Part shown: positions 7,919 to 18,253 of the stretch, in pieces | How the letters are laid out: every line of letters begins with the position of its first letter | Position numbering within the stretch: position 1 is the stretch's first letter | Source: Rhodobacterales bacterium HKCCA1288 | GTDB taxonomy: Bacteria; Pseudomonadota; Alphaproteobacteria; Rhodobacterales; Rhodobacteraceae | Direction: 5' to 3' | NCBI GenBank assembly: GCA_015693905.1 | Contig: CP065161.1 | Location: forward strand, 1,240,001 to 1,304,000 | DNA length: 64,000 nt | Program-made: the position numbers and the translations under genes | The notes under the pieces: generated by a model | Told to the model about the DNA's origin: nothing | The model's database searches: none | What the model saw: the letters and a program-made list of their open reading frames with translations, nothing else

Positions 7919-10126
7919 TCAATAGAAACTTTGCGGATCAATATCGACCGAGAGACGCAGCTTGTTGGAATATTTCAATCCGTTCAGCCAATGCGCAAGC
8001 GCAGCTTGAATGGGCGCGCCTTTTGGGGCCTTGACCAAAAGGCGCACACGATGCCGCCCCCGCACCCGTGCGACAGGCGCAGGGGCAGGGCCAAAAACCT
8101 GCGCCTCAATCTGACGCAGCGGGCCATCATGGCGGGCCAGATGATTGCCCAGATCAAAACATTCGGCCAAATCGGGGCTTGAGATCACGATCCCCGCAAG
8201 CCTGCCATAGGGTGGCATCGCGGCCGCTTCGCGCATCGCGGCCTCGGCACGCCAGAACCCCTCATCATCATTTGCCAGAATGGCGGTGATCACGGGGTGC
8301 TCGGGCTGATAGGTCTGCATCATGGCGACCCCTGCTTTTTCAGCGCGCCCTGCGCGGCCTGCAACTTGGCGCATCAGCTGAAAACTGCGCTCAGCCGCGC
8401 GCAGGTCAGAGCCGTGCAACCCAAGATCAGCATCCACCACCCCCACCAAGGTGAGGTTCGGGAAATTATGCCCCTTGGCCACCAATTGCGTGCCGATAAT
8501 AATATCGCATCCGCCTTCTGCAATCTCAGCAATCTGCGCTTTCAGCGCGCGGGCGGAGCCAAACAAATCAGATGATAAAATCGCCACGCGCGCCTGTGGA
8601 AATAGGGCTTGCGCCTCTTCGGCAATGCGTTCGACCCCAGGCCCTAAGGCCGTCAACTTACCATCAACGCCACAGGCGGGGCAGGTTTCGGGAATATCTT
8701 TCGTCTCGCCGCATTGATGGCACATCAACCGCTTTTGAAAGCGGTGTTCAACCATGCGAGCATCACAATGATCACAGGCGATTTGCACACCGCAAGCACG
8801 GCATAGGGTAATCGGCGCAAACCCACGGCGATTGAGGAATAGCAAGCTTTGCTCACCTGCTGAAATACGCGCCGCCACCTCATGCGCCAAGCTCGGTGAA
8901 ATCCATTGCCCCGAGGGCACATCCTCAAGGCGCATATCAATCGCGCTCATCTGTGGCAATTCAGACGCGCCAAACCGCGCGGGCAGATCAAAGCGTTCAT
9001 ATTTGCCCGCCTCCGCATTCGCCCATGTCTCAAGCGAAGGGGTCGCCGATGCCAAGATCACCTGCGCGCCTGCAACGGAGCCGCGCAGAACAGCCATGTC
9101 GCGGGCATTGTAGAACACGCCGTCTTCCTGCTTGTAAGAGGCATCATGTTCTTCATCGACCACGATCAAACCCAAATCTCGGAACGGCAGGAACAGGCTA
9201 GAGCGCGCGCCCACCACCAATTGCGCCTCCCCTTCGCCCACCATTTTCCAGACGCGCCGCCGTTCTGCCATGGTGATCCCTGAATGCCATTCGGCAGGGC
9301 GCGCACCAAACCGCGCTTCAACCCGCGTCAGGAATTCCGCAGAAAGGGCAATCTCAGGCAAAAGGACAAGCGCCTGTTGGCCTTTTGCCAAAGCCTCGGC
9401 AACCGCCTCAAGATAGACTTCGGTTTTGCCTGACCCCGTGACCCCCTTGAGTAAACTAGCTCCAAAGCCGCCTGCCGCAATTTTGTGGCGCAAGCGGCGT
9501 GAGATATCGGCCTGATCGGGGCTGAGGTTCTTGCCCTCAAGGTGATGATCCAAAGCGGGGAAAGGCGCATCGCGGGGGGCCTCGACTTGCGCCAATGCGC
9601 CTTGTTCGACCAATCCTTTGATGACCGCGCTGCTGACCCCTGCCGCCTGCGCCAATTCGGATTGCGACAGCGCGGCCCCCCCATATTCGTCAATCACATC
9701 CATGACACGGGCCCGCGCATCCGTCATCCGCGCAGGCGTGCTTGCCCCCCGCGTGTATAGTCTGCGCGCTTGAGGCGAAGCCCCCAATGCAGGCGCGCGC
9801 GTGGCCAAACGCAGCATCGCCGACAAGGGCGTAAAGGTGTATTGCGCCGCGCGCTCTAGAAATTGGCGCATTTCAGGGCGCATTGGCGCCACATCCACCA
9901 CATTCGCGATTTTACGAATTTTTGCAGGGTCATAGCCCCCCTGCCCCCGGCCCCAAACCACGCCAATCACGCGGCGCGGCCCAAGCGGCACTTCGACAAA
10001 GGCACCGATCCCACAGCCACCCTCTGGCGCGCGATAATCCAGCACGCGATCCAGCGGTTCAGCGGTCAGCACACCAACAAGCGCCCCTTCAGTGAAATAA
10101 TCAGCTTCCATCGCGTTGGCGTTCAT
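7919..10126 (-). CDS. priA: Primosomal protein N' (replication restart helicase PriA)
   Basis: PriA recognises stalled forks and reloads the replicative helicase. Visible features are the Walker A GVTGSGKTEVYL, the DEEH box VVDEEHDASYKQEDG, and a zinc module with eight cysteines (CRACG, CDHC, CHQCG, CPACG). The C-terminal helicase half contains GTQLVAKGHNFPNLTLVGV. The length (735 residues from this start) is normal. ATG 10126 has AAGAGA just before it; ATG 10138 and 10111 are alternatives in frame. The 226 bp upstream separate it from the divergent DUF484 gene. Confidence 0.93.
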   Translation of the reverse strand: MNANAMEADYFTEGALVGVLTAEPLDRVLDYRAPEGGCGIGAFVEVPLGPRRVIGVVWGRGQGGYDPAKIRKIANVVDVAPMRPEMRQFLERAAQYTFTPLSAMLRLATRAPALGASPQARRLYTRGASTPARMTDARARVMDVIDEYGGAALSQSELAQAAGVSSAVIKGLVEQGALAQVEAPRDAPFPALDHHLEGKNLSPDQADISRRLRHKIAAGGFGASLLKGVTGSGKTEVYLEAVAEALAKGQQALVLLPEIALSAEFLTRVEARFGARPAEWHSGITMAERRRVWKMVGEGEAQLVVGARSSLFLPFRDLGLIVVDEEHDASYKQEDGVFYNARDMAVLRGSVAGAQVILASATPSLETWANAEAGKYERFDLPARFGASELPQMSAIDMRLEDVPSGQWISPSLAHEVAARISAGEQSLLFLNRRGFAPITLCRACGVQIACDHCDARMVEHRFQKRLMCHQCGETKDIPETCPACGVDGKLTALGPGVERIAEEAQALFPQARVAILSSDLFGSARALKAQIAEIAEGGCDIIIGTQLVAKGHNFPNLTLVGVVDADLGLHGSDLRAAERSFQLMRQVAGRAGRAEKAGVAMMQTYQPEHPVITAILANDDEGFWRAEAAMREAAAMPPYGRLAGIVISSPDLAECFDLGNHLARHDGPLRQIEAQVFGPAPAPVARVRGRHRVRLLVKAPKGAPIQAALAHWLNGLKYSNKLRLSVDIDPQSFY

Positions 10127-10364
10127 TCTCTTTTGCATTCAAGGTCAAGCGGGATATATGCAAAGAACCACGCAAGCGCCGCGATGAAAAGCACCAAAAC
10201 CAAGCCCCCACCGCCCCATAATTTGCAGAAGCGAAAAAACAGGGCAGAAATCGGAAAAGCTTTGGTGTAAGGTGACGGCGTAGCAAGTAAACAGCACGGC
10301 ACCAGACCGTGGCACAAATGAGATGCCCCCCAAAAGGCGGGGCGCGCAGAATGAGGCAAGGACA

Positions 10365-11078
10365 GTGACACAGAAAGCAGAAATGCTCGGCGATTGGCGT
10401 GAGCGCGTTCTCAAAGACCCCGAACTCATCCTAGAGGATCGCGACCTAATGCGCGTTCTGATCTCGGCCAATGATCGGCTGATGGGCGGTAATGTGGTCG
10501 ATATGCGCGGCATTGCAATGGAGCGATTGGAAAGCCGCCTTGAACGCCTAGAGGACACGCATCGCTCTGTGATCGCGGCAGCCTATGAAAATCTGACGGG
10601 CACTAATCAAATTCACCGCGCCGTTTTGCGTGTGTTAGAGGCCGAGAATTTCGAAGATTTTTTAAAAATTACAGCCGCAGACCTACCTGAAATCCTGCGT
10701 GTTGATCGCGCGAAACTGGTTCTCGAAAGTCATGAGGCCGAAGAACGTGACCCCGATGACCTGAGCGGTCTTGATGAGGTTCTCTCCATCGTGCCGGCAG
10801 GTTTTGTTGATGCCTATCTCACAGGCGGGCGCGATGTGCCCTCGCGTCAGGTTACATTGCGCGGCGCAAGCCCCCATGCCGAACAGGTTTTTGGCACGGC
10901 CGCAGAATGGATCAAATCCGAAGGTCTTGTGCGTCTGGATATGGGGCCAGATCGGCTGCCTGGGATGTTGGCTTTTGCCGCAGAAGACCCGCATCAATTC
11001 CGCCCCAGCCAAGGGACTGACCTCTTGGCGTTTTTTGCAGGCGTCTATGAGCGCGTGATGCATACCTATTTGGGCTAA
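10365..11078 (+). CDS. DUF484 family protein
   Basis: This 237-residue cytosolic protein belongs to the DUF484 family, a GAF-like domain protein usually encoded directly before xerC, as it is here with only four bases between. The block DPELILEDRDLMRVL near the N-terminus is characteristic. The GTG at 10365 is chosen because the protein aligns with family starts from there; an in-frame ATG at 10323 has no better ribosome site. The neighbourhood suggests a link to chromosome-dimer resolution, but no activity is known to me. Confidence 0.8.
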   Translation: MTQKAEMLGDWRERVLKDPELILEDRDLMRVLISANDRLMGGNVVDMRGIAMERLESRLERLEDTHRSVIAAAYENLTGTNQIHRAVLRVLEAENFEDFLKITAADLPEILRVDRAKLVLESHEAEERDPDDLSGLDEVLSIVPAGFVDAYLTGGRDVPSRQVTLRGASPHAEQVFGTAAEWIKSEGLVRLDMGPDRLPGMLAFAAEDPHQFRPSQGTDLLAFFAGVYERVMHTYLG

Positions 11079-11082
11079 ACCC

Positions 11083-12009
11083 ATGCTGATTGCCCCCGCC
11101 ACCCGTGATCTTTTCGAGCGATGGATCACCCATTTGCGCGGGGTGGAGGGGCGTGCGGAGGCCACGATCGAGGCCTATGGGCGGGATCTGCGTGATTTTC
11201 TTGAATTTCACGCCCGCCATGACCCAGACAACCGCGGCCCAAACGCCCTAAAATCTATCAGCTTGCGCGACATGCGGGCCTATATGGCCGCGATGCGCGC
11301 GCGCGGTGTATCAGCCCGATCTTTGGCGCGCGCCTTGTCATCGGTGCGCAGTTTTTACAATTGGTGGTCAGACCACGATGGCTTTGATGCAAGCGTGGTG
11401 CTCTCTATGCGCGCGCCCCGCTATCAACGCAGCCTGCCGCGCCCTCTGAGCGAAGGGGATGCACGCCACCTGCTTGACCAAGTGGCGAGCGAAGATCACC
11501 GCCCGTGGGTGCAGGCCCGAGATTTGGCGATTGTCACGCTGCTGTATGGGTGCGGTTTGCGCCGTGGTGAGGCTTTGGCCCTTACAGGGGCGACCCTCCC
11601 CTTAGGCGATGTCTTACGGGTGCGCGGCAAGGGCAATAAGGAACGCGAATTGCCCGTTTTGCCCGCTGCACGCAACGCATTGGCGCGCTATGCTGACCTG
11701 TGCCCTTATGAATTGACCGCCGATGCGCCGCTTTTTCGCGGCATTCGCGGCGGCGCGCTAAACCCGCGCATCATTGCACTGATTGTCGAGAAAGCACGGA
11801 TGCAGCTTGGCCTGCCCCCAAGCGCGACACCGCACGCGCTGCGACACAGTTTTGCTACCCATCTGCTAAATGCAGGGGGCGATTTGCGCGCCATTCAAGA
11901 ATTGCTTGGCCATGCAAGCCTATCGACAACCCAAGCCTATACTGCGATTGACACGAAAAGATTGGTTGAGATTTACGAAACCGCCCATCCCAAAGCGCGC
12001 GCGGTTTAA
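11083..12009 (+). CDS. xerC: Tyrosine recombinase XerC
   Basis: This is a site-specific recombinase that acts with XerD at dif to resolve chromosome dimers. The N-terminal SAM-like core-binding domain covers residues 8-100. The catalytic domain shows GLRRGEAL (Arg), HALRHSFATHLL (His-x-x-Arg), the LLGHASLSTTQAYTAID box with His and the nucleophile Tyr, and a normal length of 308 residues. The context after DUF484 is the standard housekeeping arrangement, not an integrase at a mobile element. The end shares TTAA with the convergent phosphatase gene. Confidence 0.93.
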   Translation: MLIAPATRDLFERWITHLRGVEGRAEATIEAYGRDLRDFLEFHARHDPDNRGPNALKSISLRDMRAYMAAMRARGVSARSLARALSSVRSFYNWWSDHDGFDASVVLSMRAPRYQRSLPRPLSEGDARHLLDQVASEDHRPWVQARDLAIVTLLYGCGLRRGEALALTGATLPLGDVLRVRGKGNKERELPVLPAARNALARYADLCPYELTADAPLFRGIRGGALNPRIIALIVEKARMQLGLPPSATPHALRHSFATHLLNAGGDLRAIQELLGHASLSTTQAYTAIDTKRLVEIYETAHPKARAV

Positions 12010-12806
12010 CTGTCCTCGCGGCTGCGGATGATTTTCGCGAAAGCCTCAAAAATCGGCTCAGCAGCGGCAATTAGGTGGCCATCCACCATCATATCCTGCC
12101 CTTCGCGGATCGGCTCAACAAAGCCGCCCGCTTCGCGCACGATCAACAGACCTGCGGCAAAATCCCATGGCTTCAGGTGGTAATCCCAAAAACCCTCATA
12201 CCGCCCCGCCGCCACATAGGCGAGATCAAGCGAGCCTGCACCCAAGCGGCGAACCCCCGCGCAAACAGGCAAAAGCTGCCCCATATCGCGCAAGACAGCG
12301 GGCAGATATTTCTGCGTGCCGAAAGGAACGCCCATTGCAAAGATTGATTCAATCAAACGATTGCGGGCCGAGACGCGCAAGCGTTGACTGTCATTAAGCC
12401 AGGCACCCGCACCTTTTTCGGCAAAAAACAATTCATCGCGGCTTGGATCATATACCACCGCAGAGACGACCTCGCCCTTATGCTCAAGCGCGATGGACAC
12501 GGCCCAATGGGGCAGACCATGCAAATAGTTTGTCGTGCCATCAAGCGGGTCAACAATCCAACGGCGGGTTGGGTCAGTGCCTGCAATCTCGCCACCTTCT
12601 TCGCCCAAGAAACCATAATTGGGGCGTGCGCCCATCAATTCTTCGCGCAGAATTTCCTCCGCGGCCCGATCCGCACGGCTTACGAAATCGCCCGGCCCCT
12701 TTGAAGAAACTTGAAGGTTCTCAACCTCACGGAAATCTTTCAACAAGCTGCGCCCCGCTTTACGGGCAGCTTTGATCATGACGTTGAGATTTGCAGAACC
12801 TTGCAT
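12006..12806 (-). CDS. suhB: Inositol monophosphatase family protein
   Basis: This is a Mg2+-dependent, Li+-sensitive phosphatase of the IMPase/SuhB family. The metal-binding residues are in FLGEEGGE and WIVDPLDGTTNYLHG, and the C-terminal WDYHLKPWDFAAG motif completes the site. The ATG at 12806 has AAAGGA seven bases upstream, so the longer frame reaching 12881 is rejected. SuhB-type proteins hydrolyse inositol-1-phosphate and also bind the transcription machinery; which role applies here cannot be read from sequence. Confidence 0.9.
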   Translation of the reverse strand: MQGSANLNVMIKAARKAGRSLLKDFREVENLQVSSKGPGDFVSRADRAAEEILREELMGARPNYGFLGEEGGEIAGTDPTRRWIVDPLDGTTNYLHGLPHWAVSIALEHKGEVVSAVVYDPSRDELFFAEKGAGAWLNDSQRLRVSARNRLIESIFAMGVPFGTQKYLPAVLRDMGQLLPVCAGVRRLGAGSLDLAYVAAGRYEGFWDYHLKPWDFAAGLLIVREAGGFVEPIREGQDMMVDGHLIAAAEPIFEAFAKIIRSREDS

Positions 12807-12920
12807 CGCGGTATTCCTTTCGGGGGGCGTTTCGCCCAAGCAACAGGCGCGCCCTATAGCCCGCGCGGGGCCAAGTGCCAAGGGTGCAGGGGCGCGATTT
12901 CTTCAAAATCTGCGCGCGCC

Positions 12921-13832
12921 TTAACCACGGCGCTGTAATTTTGGTGGCTCAGTGCGCGCAAGGCGCAGCACATTGGCCATGAAGGGCTTGGCCGTATCTT
13001 CGGCACGCGTAGCCCCATAGAGACGTTTGGTCACCCCGTTTTGCGTCAGGCGTTTCGAGACAATAGAGGCGTTTTGCAACGCCTGCCCCCGCACAACCCA
13101 ATCGGGCAAAACTGCCACCCCGCGCATAGAGGCCACCAAAAGCACGATCACGGCAGATAGCTCGACCCGCCGAATTGCTTTTGGCTCGATCCCTGCGGGC
13201 ATCAAAACTTCGGTAAATACATCCAGCCGCGCGCGATCTACGGGGTATGTGATCAAGGTTTCCTGCGCGAAATCCTCGGCGCTGATGAAATCCTTTTGTG
13301 CAAGCGGATGATCCTTAGAGCAGATGAAAACGGGCTCGTAATCAAAGAGCGGGGTAAAATCGACCCCATCCAAATCTTCTGGATCAGAGGAGACAACCAA
13401 ATCCACCTCCTCGCGCAGAAGGGCAGGCAGGGCCTCGAATTGCAAACCGGGGCGAATATCGACATCAACCTCTGGCCATGCGGTGCGGAAGGCCTCAAGC
13501 ACGGGCAAAAGCCAGTCAAAACAGGCGTGGCATTCAATGGCGATATGCAACCGCCCCGCTTTGCCAGACCGAAGGCCTGAAAACTCATCTTCTAAGGCCT
13601 CGATGCGTGGCAAAACCTCTTCAGCCAAACGCAGCAGCTTCATCCCCGCCGCAGAAAGCCGCATGGGTTTGGAGCGGCGCACAAATAGTTCCAACCCCGC
13701 TTGATCCTCCAGCCCCTTGATCTGGTGGCTCAAAGCACTTTGCGTGATGTGCAACTGATCCGCCGCTTTGGCGAGGCCACCGCATTCATGGATCGCTTTG
13801 ATCGTGCGCAGGTGACGAAACTCGATATGCAT
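12921..13832 (-). CDS. metR: LysR-family regulator, MetR-like
   Basis: The 303-residue protein has the LysR winged helix-turn-helix at residues 1-60 (AADQLHITQSALSHQIKGLE) and a substrate-binding effector domain after it. It is divergent from metF, and a perfect TGAA-N5-TTCA site lies between them. This matches MetR, which activates methionine biosynthesis genes with homocysteine as co-effector. The ATG at 13832 is chosen because the conserved start MHIEFRHLRTI aligns there; upstream residues are His-rich filler. Confidence 0.85.
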   Translation of the reverse strand: MHIEFRHLRTIKAIHECGGLAKAADQLHITQSALSHQIKGLEDQAGLELFVRRSKPMRLSAAGMKLLRLAEEVLPRIEALEDEFSGLRSGKAGRLHIAIECHACFDWLLPVLEAFRTAWPEVDVDIRPGLQFEALPALLREEVDLVVSSDPEDLDGVDFTPLFDYEPVFICSKDHPLAQKDFISAEDFAQETLITYPVDRARLDVFTEVLMPAGIEPKAIRRVELSAVIVLLVASMRGVAVLPDWVVRGQALQNASIVSKRLTQNGVTKRLYGATRAEDTAKPFMANVLRLARTEPPKLQRRG

Positions 13833-13860
13833 ATCAACCTCATGTTGATGATGAATTTTA

Positions 13861-13873
13861 TGAATTTGCTTCA
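13861..13873. promoter_or_regulatory. MetR-type operator in the metR/metF divergent promoter
   Basis: TGAATTTGCTTCA reads TGAA-N5-TTCA, the known MetR consensus, with perfect dyad arms. A second, looser dyad TCATGTTGATGA lies at about 13839-13850. The site is 28 bp before the metR start and 54 bp before the metF start, suitable for autoregulation and metF activation. Confidence 0.75.
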
Positions 13874-13927
13874 CTGAACATCTCTATGCGACAAGATCTC
13901 AAGCAATTCAAGGATTTCAGAATCACC

Positions 13928-14794
13928 ATGTCCACACCGCGCATTTCATTCGAGTTCTTTCCACCTCAGTCGATTGAGGCCTCCTTCCGCCTGTGGGACA
14001 CATTGGGCAAGTTGGCCCCGCTCTCGCCCGAGTTTGTCTCCGTGACCTATGGCGCAGGCGGCACAACGCGGGACTTGACCCATGATGCCGTGAAAACAAT
14101 TCACGCTAATTATGGCGTTGCGGTTGCAGCGCATCTGACTTGCGTGAACGCGACCCGCGAAGAAACTTTGGCCATTGCGGACAGCTATGCTGAGGCGGGC
14201 GTGACCGAGATCGTGGCATTGCGCGGCGACCCACCGAAAGGTGCAGGCAAATTCACCCCCCATCCTGAGGGATTTGCAAGTTCGGTCGAATTGGTTGAGG
14301 CCTTGGCCAAAACGGGCAAATTTCACCTACGTGTGGGCGCCTATCCTGACCCGCATCCAGAGGCAGAAAACCTAGATGCCTGTGTCGAGTTCCTGAAGCG
14401 CAAGGTTGATGCAGGTGCGAATTCCGCAATCACACAGTTTTTCTTTGAAGCTGATACGTTTTTCCGCTTCCGCGATGCTTGTGCGGATGCGGGGATCAAT
14501 GCACCCATTATTCCTGGAATTCTGCCCGTCAACAATTGGACACGCGTGCGCCGATTTGCATCGGCCTGCGGTGCGCATATTCCCGCTTGGGTGGATGAGG
14601 CCTATGAAAAGGCCATCCGCGATGACCGCGAAACGCTGCTGTCGACCGCCCTGTGCACCGAACTTTGCAGCGATTTGATCGAAGGCGGCGTTGACGATTT
14701 GCATTTTTACACTCTCAACACGCCTGAATTGACGCGCGATATTTGCGCTGCCCTTGGCGTGACACCGAAACAAGCCTTGGCACAAGTTGCATAA
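13928..14794 (+). CDS. metF: Methylenetetrahydrofolate reductase
   Basis: This flavoenzyme reduces 5,10-methylene-THF to 5-methyl-THF for methionine synthesis. ISFEFFPP at the N-terminus (catalytic Glu), VTYGAGGTTRD, HLTC, ALRGDPP and QFFFEAD are all signature blocks of the MTHFR TIM barrel. The length of 288 residues is normal. The ATG at 13928 is chosen over a frame starting at 13886, since family proteins begin just before the FEFFPP block. A strong terminator follows at once, so the gene is probably monocistronic. Confidence 0.93.
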   Translation: MSTPRISFEFFPPQSIEASFRLWDTLGKLAPLSPEFVSVTYGAGGTTRDLTHDAVKTIHANYGVAVAAHLTCVNATREETLAIADSYAEAGVTEIVALRGDPPKGAGKFTPHPEGFASSVELVEALAKTGKFHLRVGAYPDPHPEAENLDACVEFLKRKVDAGANSAITQFFFEADTFFRFRDACADAGINAPIIPGILPVNNWTRVRRFASACGAHIPAWVDEAYEKAIRDDRETLLSTALCTELCSDLIEGGVDDLHFYTLNTPELTRDICAALGVTPKQALAQVA

Positions 14795-14800
14795 AGCATA

Positions 14801-14832
14801 AAAACGGCGCCCTGAGATGGGCGCCGTTTTTT
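14801..14832 (+). terminator. Rho-independent terminator of metF
   Basis: AAAACGGCGCCC (14801-14812) pairs with GGGCGCCGTTTTTT (14819-14832): a 12-bp stem including A-T pairs, a six-base loop and six T. It lies six bases after the metF stop. Confidence 0.9.
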
Positions 14833-15063
14833 CTCTGGCCTGTTGGCAGAAAACACTTTATGCCGCAGCCTATGATAACAAAACCGCATCCTATCGCGCA
14901 AAAGCGCCGCCGACGCTAAGGCCTTGGCCCTCCCCGCCGCTTCTGGTGTGGGATTTGGTGCATTTTTTGTCCCGCTGCCCTTGCGCAGCAGCTTTTTCCT
15001 CTGTTCAATCTCGACTTTCACAAAACCGCTGATGACGCGGTCAACCACAAGGATTTCCGAGCG
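14833..15063. other. Intergenic region upstream of argD, no convincing gene
   Basis: Between the metF terminator and argD I see no RNA motif that I can name and no well-supported gene. A minus-strand frame with a basic, Ala-rich product (including VDRVISGFVKVEIEQRKKLL) crosses it. It lacks a clear ribosome site and would run through the metF terminator, so I do not call it. The argD promoter should lie here. Confidence 0.5.
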
Positions 15064-16242
15064 ATGACTTCCTCGATTCTTCCAACCTATAACCGCACCC
15101 CGCTTTCCTTCGTGAAGGGTGAAGGCGCTTGGCTGGTCGAGGCAGATGGTCGCCGATTTTTGGACATGACGGCGGGCATTGCGGTCAACGCGCTCGGTCA
15201 TGCCCATCCCAAACTGGTGCAGGCGCTCAACGATCAAGCACAAAAACTGTGGCACGTCTCCAATCTCTACACGATCCCTGAACAGGAGCGCCTTGGTGAT
15301 CTATTGACCGAACATACATTCGCAGATCGGGTCTTTTTCACCAATTCAGGCACCGAGAGCGCCGAGTTGGCGATCAAGATGGCGCGCAAATATCATGCTG
15401 AAAAAGGCGCGGCGCATCGTGTCGAGATTGTCGCCTTTGAGGGCGCGTTTCACGGCCGTTCAACGGGTGCAATTGCGGCGGCAGGGTCTGAGAAGATGAT
15501 CAAGGGCTTTGGCCCGTTAATGCCAAATTTCACGCATTTGAAATGGGGCGACCACGCCGCGCTTGAAGGGGCTATCACAGATCAAACCTGCGCCGTCATC
15601 ATTGAGCCAATCCAAGGCGAAGGCGGAATTCGTCGGGTGCCTGAGCAATGCCTAAAAGGTCTGCGTGATCTGTGCGACAAGACAGGCACGCTGCTGATCT
15701 TTGATGAGGTGCAATGTGGCATGGGCCGCACGGGGCGGCTGTTCGCCCATGAATGGGCAGGCGTGACCCCTGATATCATGATGGTCGCCAAGGGCATTGG
15801 CGGCGGCTTTCCACTGGGTGCAGTTCTGGCCACCGAAGACGCGGGCAGCGGCATGGTTGCAGGCAGCCATGGGTCAACCTATGGCGGCAATCCTTTGGCC
15901 TGTGCGGTTGGCACCGCCGTTATGGAGGCCATGCTAGAGGATGGGTTTTTTGATCATGTCTCGCGGGTCAGCGGTGTGTTGCGTCAGGGCTTGGAGGGTT
16001 TGATCGCACAATTCCCCAACCATCTCGAGGAGGTGCGCGGCAAAGGTCTGATGCTCGGTCTGAAGTGCAAAATCAGCAACCTTGACCTTGTGCGCGCCGC
16101 GCAAACGCAATTGATGCTCAGCGTGCCTGCCGCAGATAATGTGGTGCGCCTGCTGCCCCCCCTCACCTTGACCGAAAACGAAGCGCAAGAGGCTGTGTCT
16201 CGCCTGTCACATGCGCTTGAAACCCTTGACGCAGGCGCGTGA
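15064..16242 (+). CDS. argD: Acetylornithine/succinyldiaminopimelate aminotransferase
   Basis: This class-III PLP aminotransferase of arginine synthesis converts N-acetylglutamate semialdehyde to N-acetylornithine. [21 protein letters not shown], the cofactor aspartate in [15 protein letters not shown], and the Schiff-base lysine in [15 protein letters not shown] identify the family. The 392-residue length fits ArgD. argF begins 26 bases after its stop on the same strand, giving an argD-argF operon. Confidence 0.93.
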   Translation: MTSSILPTYNRTPLSFVKGEGAWLVEADGRRFLDMTAGIAVNALGHAHPKLVQALNDQAQKLWHVSNLYTIPEQERLGDLLTEHTFADRVFFTNSGTESAELAIKMARKYHAEKGAAHRVEIVAFEGAFHGRSTGAIAAAGSEKMIKGFGPLMPNFTHLKWGDHAALEGAITDQTCAVIIEPIQGEGGIRRVPEQCLKGLRDLCDKTGTLLIFDEVQCGMGRTGRLFAHEWAGVTPDIMMVAKGIGGGFPLGAVLATEDAGSGMVAGSHGSTYGGNPLACAVGTAVMEAMLEDGFFDHVSRVSGVLRQGLEGLIAQFPNHLEEVRGKGLMLGLKCKISNLDLVRAAQTQLMLSVPAADNVVRLLPPLTLTENEAQEAVSRLSHALETLDAGA

Positions 16243-16268
16243 TCGCTGCCGCGAATGGAAAAAAAACA

Positions 16269-17195
16269 ATGAACCATTTTCTCGATATCCATAAAACAAC
16301 GCCAAGCGATTTACGGGCCATGATTGATCAGGCGGCCGCGATGAAACAAGCACGGGCAGGCAGGCCTAAAGGGGCAGCCGATGACACGCAGCCGCTTGCG
16401 GGGCATATGGTGGCGCTGATCTTTGAAAAGCCCTCGACCCGCACCCGCGTCTCGTTCGATGTGGGCGTGCGCCAGATGGGCGGTCAATCCATGGTGCTTT
16501 CTGGCAGCGAAATGCAGCTTGGCCATGGCGAAACCATTGCAGATACGGCGCGGGTGTTGTCTCGCTATGTTGATCTGATCATGATCCGCACCTTCGAGGA
16601 AGATGTGCTGTTGGAATTGGCAGAGAATGCCACCGTGCCTGTCATCAACGGGCTGACCAATCGCACCCACCCCTGCCAGATCATGGCCGACATCCTGACC
16701 TATGAGGAACATCGCGGGCCGATTGCAGGCAAAAAAGTGGTCTGGTCGGGAGACGGGAACAATGTCTGCGCCTCAATGATCCATGCCGCGGGGCAGTTTG
16801 GGTTTGACCTGACCTTCACGGGCCCCGAAACCCTTGATCCTGAGCGCGTCTTCATCGAAGAAGCCCGCGCCAAAGGCTCGAAAATCGAAATTGTGCGCGA
16901 TCCTGCTCGTGCTGTGGAAGGGGCGGATTTGGTGGTGACAGATACATGGGTGTCGATGCATGACAGCCAAACCACCAAGGAACGCCGCCACAACCAATTG
17001 CGCCCCTATCAGATCAATGCCGCGCTGATGGCACAGGCCAAGGAAGATGCGTTATTCATGCATTGCCTGCCCGCGCATCGCGGCGAAGAAGTCACCAATG
17101 AGGTGATGGATGGCCCACAATCCGTGATCTTTGACGAGGCCGAAAACCGCCTGCACGCTCAAAAAGCCGTGATGCGGTGGTGTCTTGGTCTTTAA
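16269..17195 (+). CDS. argF: Ornithine carbamoyltransferase
   Basis: The enzyme makes citrulline from ornithine and carbamoyl phosphate. [11 protein letters not shown] is the carbamoyl-phosphate site, HPCQ completes it, and [12 protein letters not shown] contains the ornithine-binding Cys. The length of 308 residues is typical. The ATG at 16269 is used because the family opening NHFLDI starts there. The stop shares TTAA with the convergent ABC permease gene. Confidence 0.95.
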   Translation: MNHFLDIHKTTPSDLRAMIDQAAAMKQARAGRPKGAADDTQPLAGHMVALIFEKPSTRTRVSFDVGVRQMGGQSMVLSGSEMQLGHGETIADTARVLSRYVDLIMIRTFEEDVLLELAENATVPVINGLTNRTHPCQIMADILTYEEHRGPIAGKKVVWSGDGNNVCASMIHAAGQFGFDLTFTGPETLDPERVFIEEARAKGSKIEIVRDPARAVEGADLVVTDTWVSMHDSQTTKERRHNQLRPYQINAALMAQAKEDALFMHCLPAHRGEEVTNEVMDGPQSVIFDEAENRLHAQKAVMRWCLGL

Positions 17196-17989
17196 CTTTT
17201 GAGGCGATAGCCTGAACGAAACATCGCCCAAGCCACAAAGGCAATGGCAACCGTGGCGCCACCTGCGACAGCGAGTCCCAAAACGGGGCTGCTGTCCGAC
17301 ACCCCCAAGACTGAATAGCGCAAACCATCAATCAGGTAGAAAACTGGGTTAACGTGGCTCACCACATAAAGCCAATTAGGCAGGCCTTCGATCGAATAGA
17401 ATGTGCCTGAAAGAAAGCTCAGCGGGGTCACAATGAAATTTGTGATCGCGGCAATCTGGTCGAATTTCTGCGCGATGATCCCCGCGACAACGCCCACAAG
17501 CCCCAAAAACCCCGCGCCAAGGATCACAAAGACAAGCGCCCAAAGGGGATGCGCAACCCCAAGCCCGATGAAGGGGAAAATCACCGCCATCGTGCAAAGC
17601 GCCACCAAAATCCCACGCGCGATGCCGCCCGCCATATAGCCCACAACCAATTCTAGCGGGCTAAGAGGTGGCATCAATGTATCAACGATATTGCCCTGCA
17701 CCTTTGAAATGACGAGGGAGGAGGACGTGTTGGCAAAGGCGTTCTGGATGACTGTCATCATCAATATCCCCGGCGCAATGAAATGCACAAACGGCACCCC
17801 CATCACATCCCCGCGCTTTGCACCAATGGCGAGTGAGAAAATCGCAATGAATAAGGCGGCCGTGACCAATGGCGCGAGAATTGTTTGGCTCCAGACCGTG
17901 GCAAAGCGCATCACCTCGCGCCAGATCAAGGTATAAAGACCCAACCAATTCATCCGACCAAATCGGCGCGCGCCCATCTCTGCTGACAT
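17192..17989 (-). CDS. ABC-2 type transporter permease
   Basis: The 265-residue inner-membrane protein has six hydrophobic segments and the ABC-2 signature region, including [19 protein letters not shown] and [20 protein letters not shown]. Its relatives export polysaccharides, lipids or drugs. No ATPase gene is next to it: upstream is gcrA on the other strand and downstream is argF. Its nucleotide-binding partner must therefore lie elsewhere. The ATG at 17989 with GGAG before it is preferred; upstream sequence to 18232 is open but not protein-like. Confidence 0.85.
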   Translation of the reverse strand: MSAEMGARRFGRMNWLGLYTLIWREVMRFATVWSQTILAPLVTAALFIAIFSLAIGAKRGDVMGVPFVHFIAPGILMMTVIQNAFANTSSSLVISKVQGNIVDTLMPPLSPLELVVGYMAGGIARGILVALCTMAVIFPFIGLGVAHPLWALVFVILGAGFLGLVGVVAGIIAQKFDQIAAITNFIVTPLSFLSGTFYSIEGLPNWLYVVSHVNPVFYLIDGLRYSVLGVSDSSPVLGLAVAGGATVAIAFVAWAMFRSGYRLKS

Positions 17990-18253
17990 TGCCTGCTCTC
18001 CGCCCTTTATCAATGCCCAACAGGTAGAGCAGCCCCTGTCGCATCTCAACCCCCCATGCTTTGACAAGGTCAGCCCCCACCTTGACCTTTCGCCACCGCT
18101 TCGCCTCTTGTCTTGGCGAGTGGGACAGTTAGAATAGGGCTTCACTTTCGGGTGTAAAACGCCCATATCCCTATCTTTATGACTGGCGCGATTGCGCTGT
18201 GTAAGGATGGGCCGCAAGGGCCACAAAGCCATATCTGATGCAGGAGGGACGTG

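Noticed and set aside
11083-12009. Integrase of a mobile element
   Set aside because: DUF484 next to it, normal length and motifs identify chromosomal XerC.
14707-15255. Minus-strand gene between metF and argD
   Set aside because: It crosses the metF terminator, overlaps both genes and lacks a convincing start.
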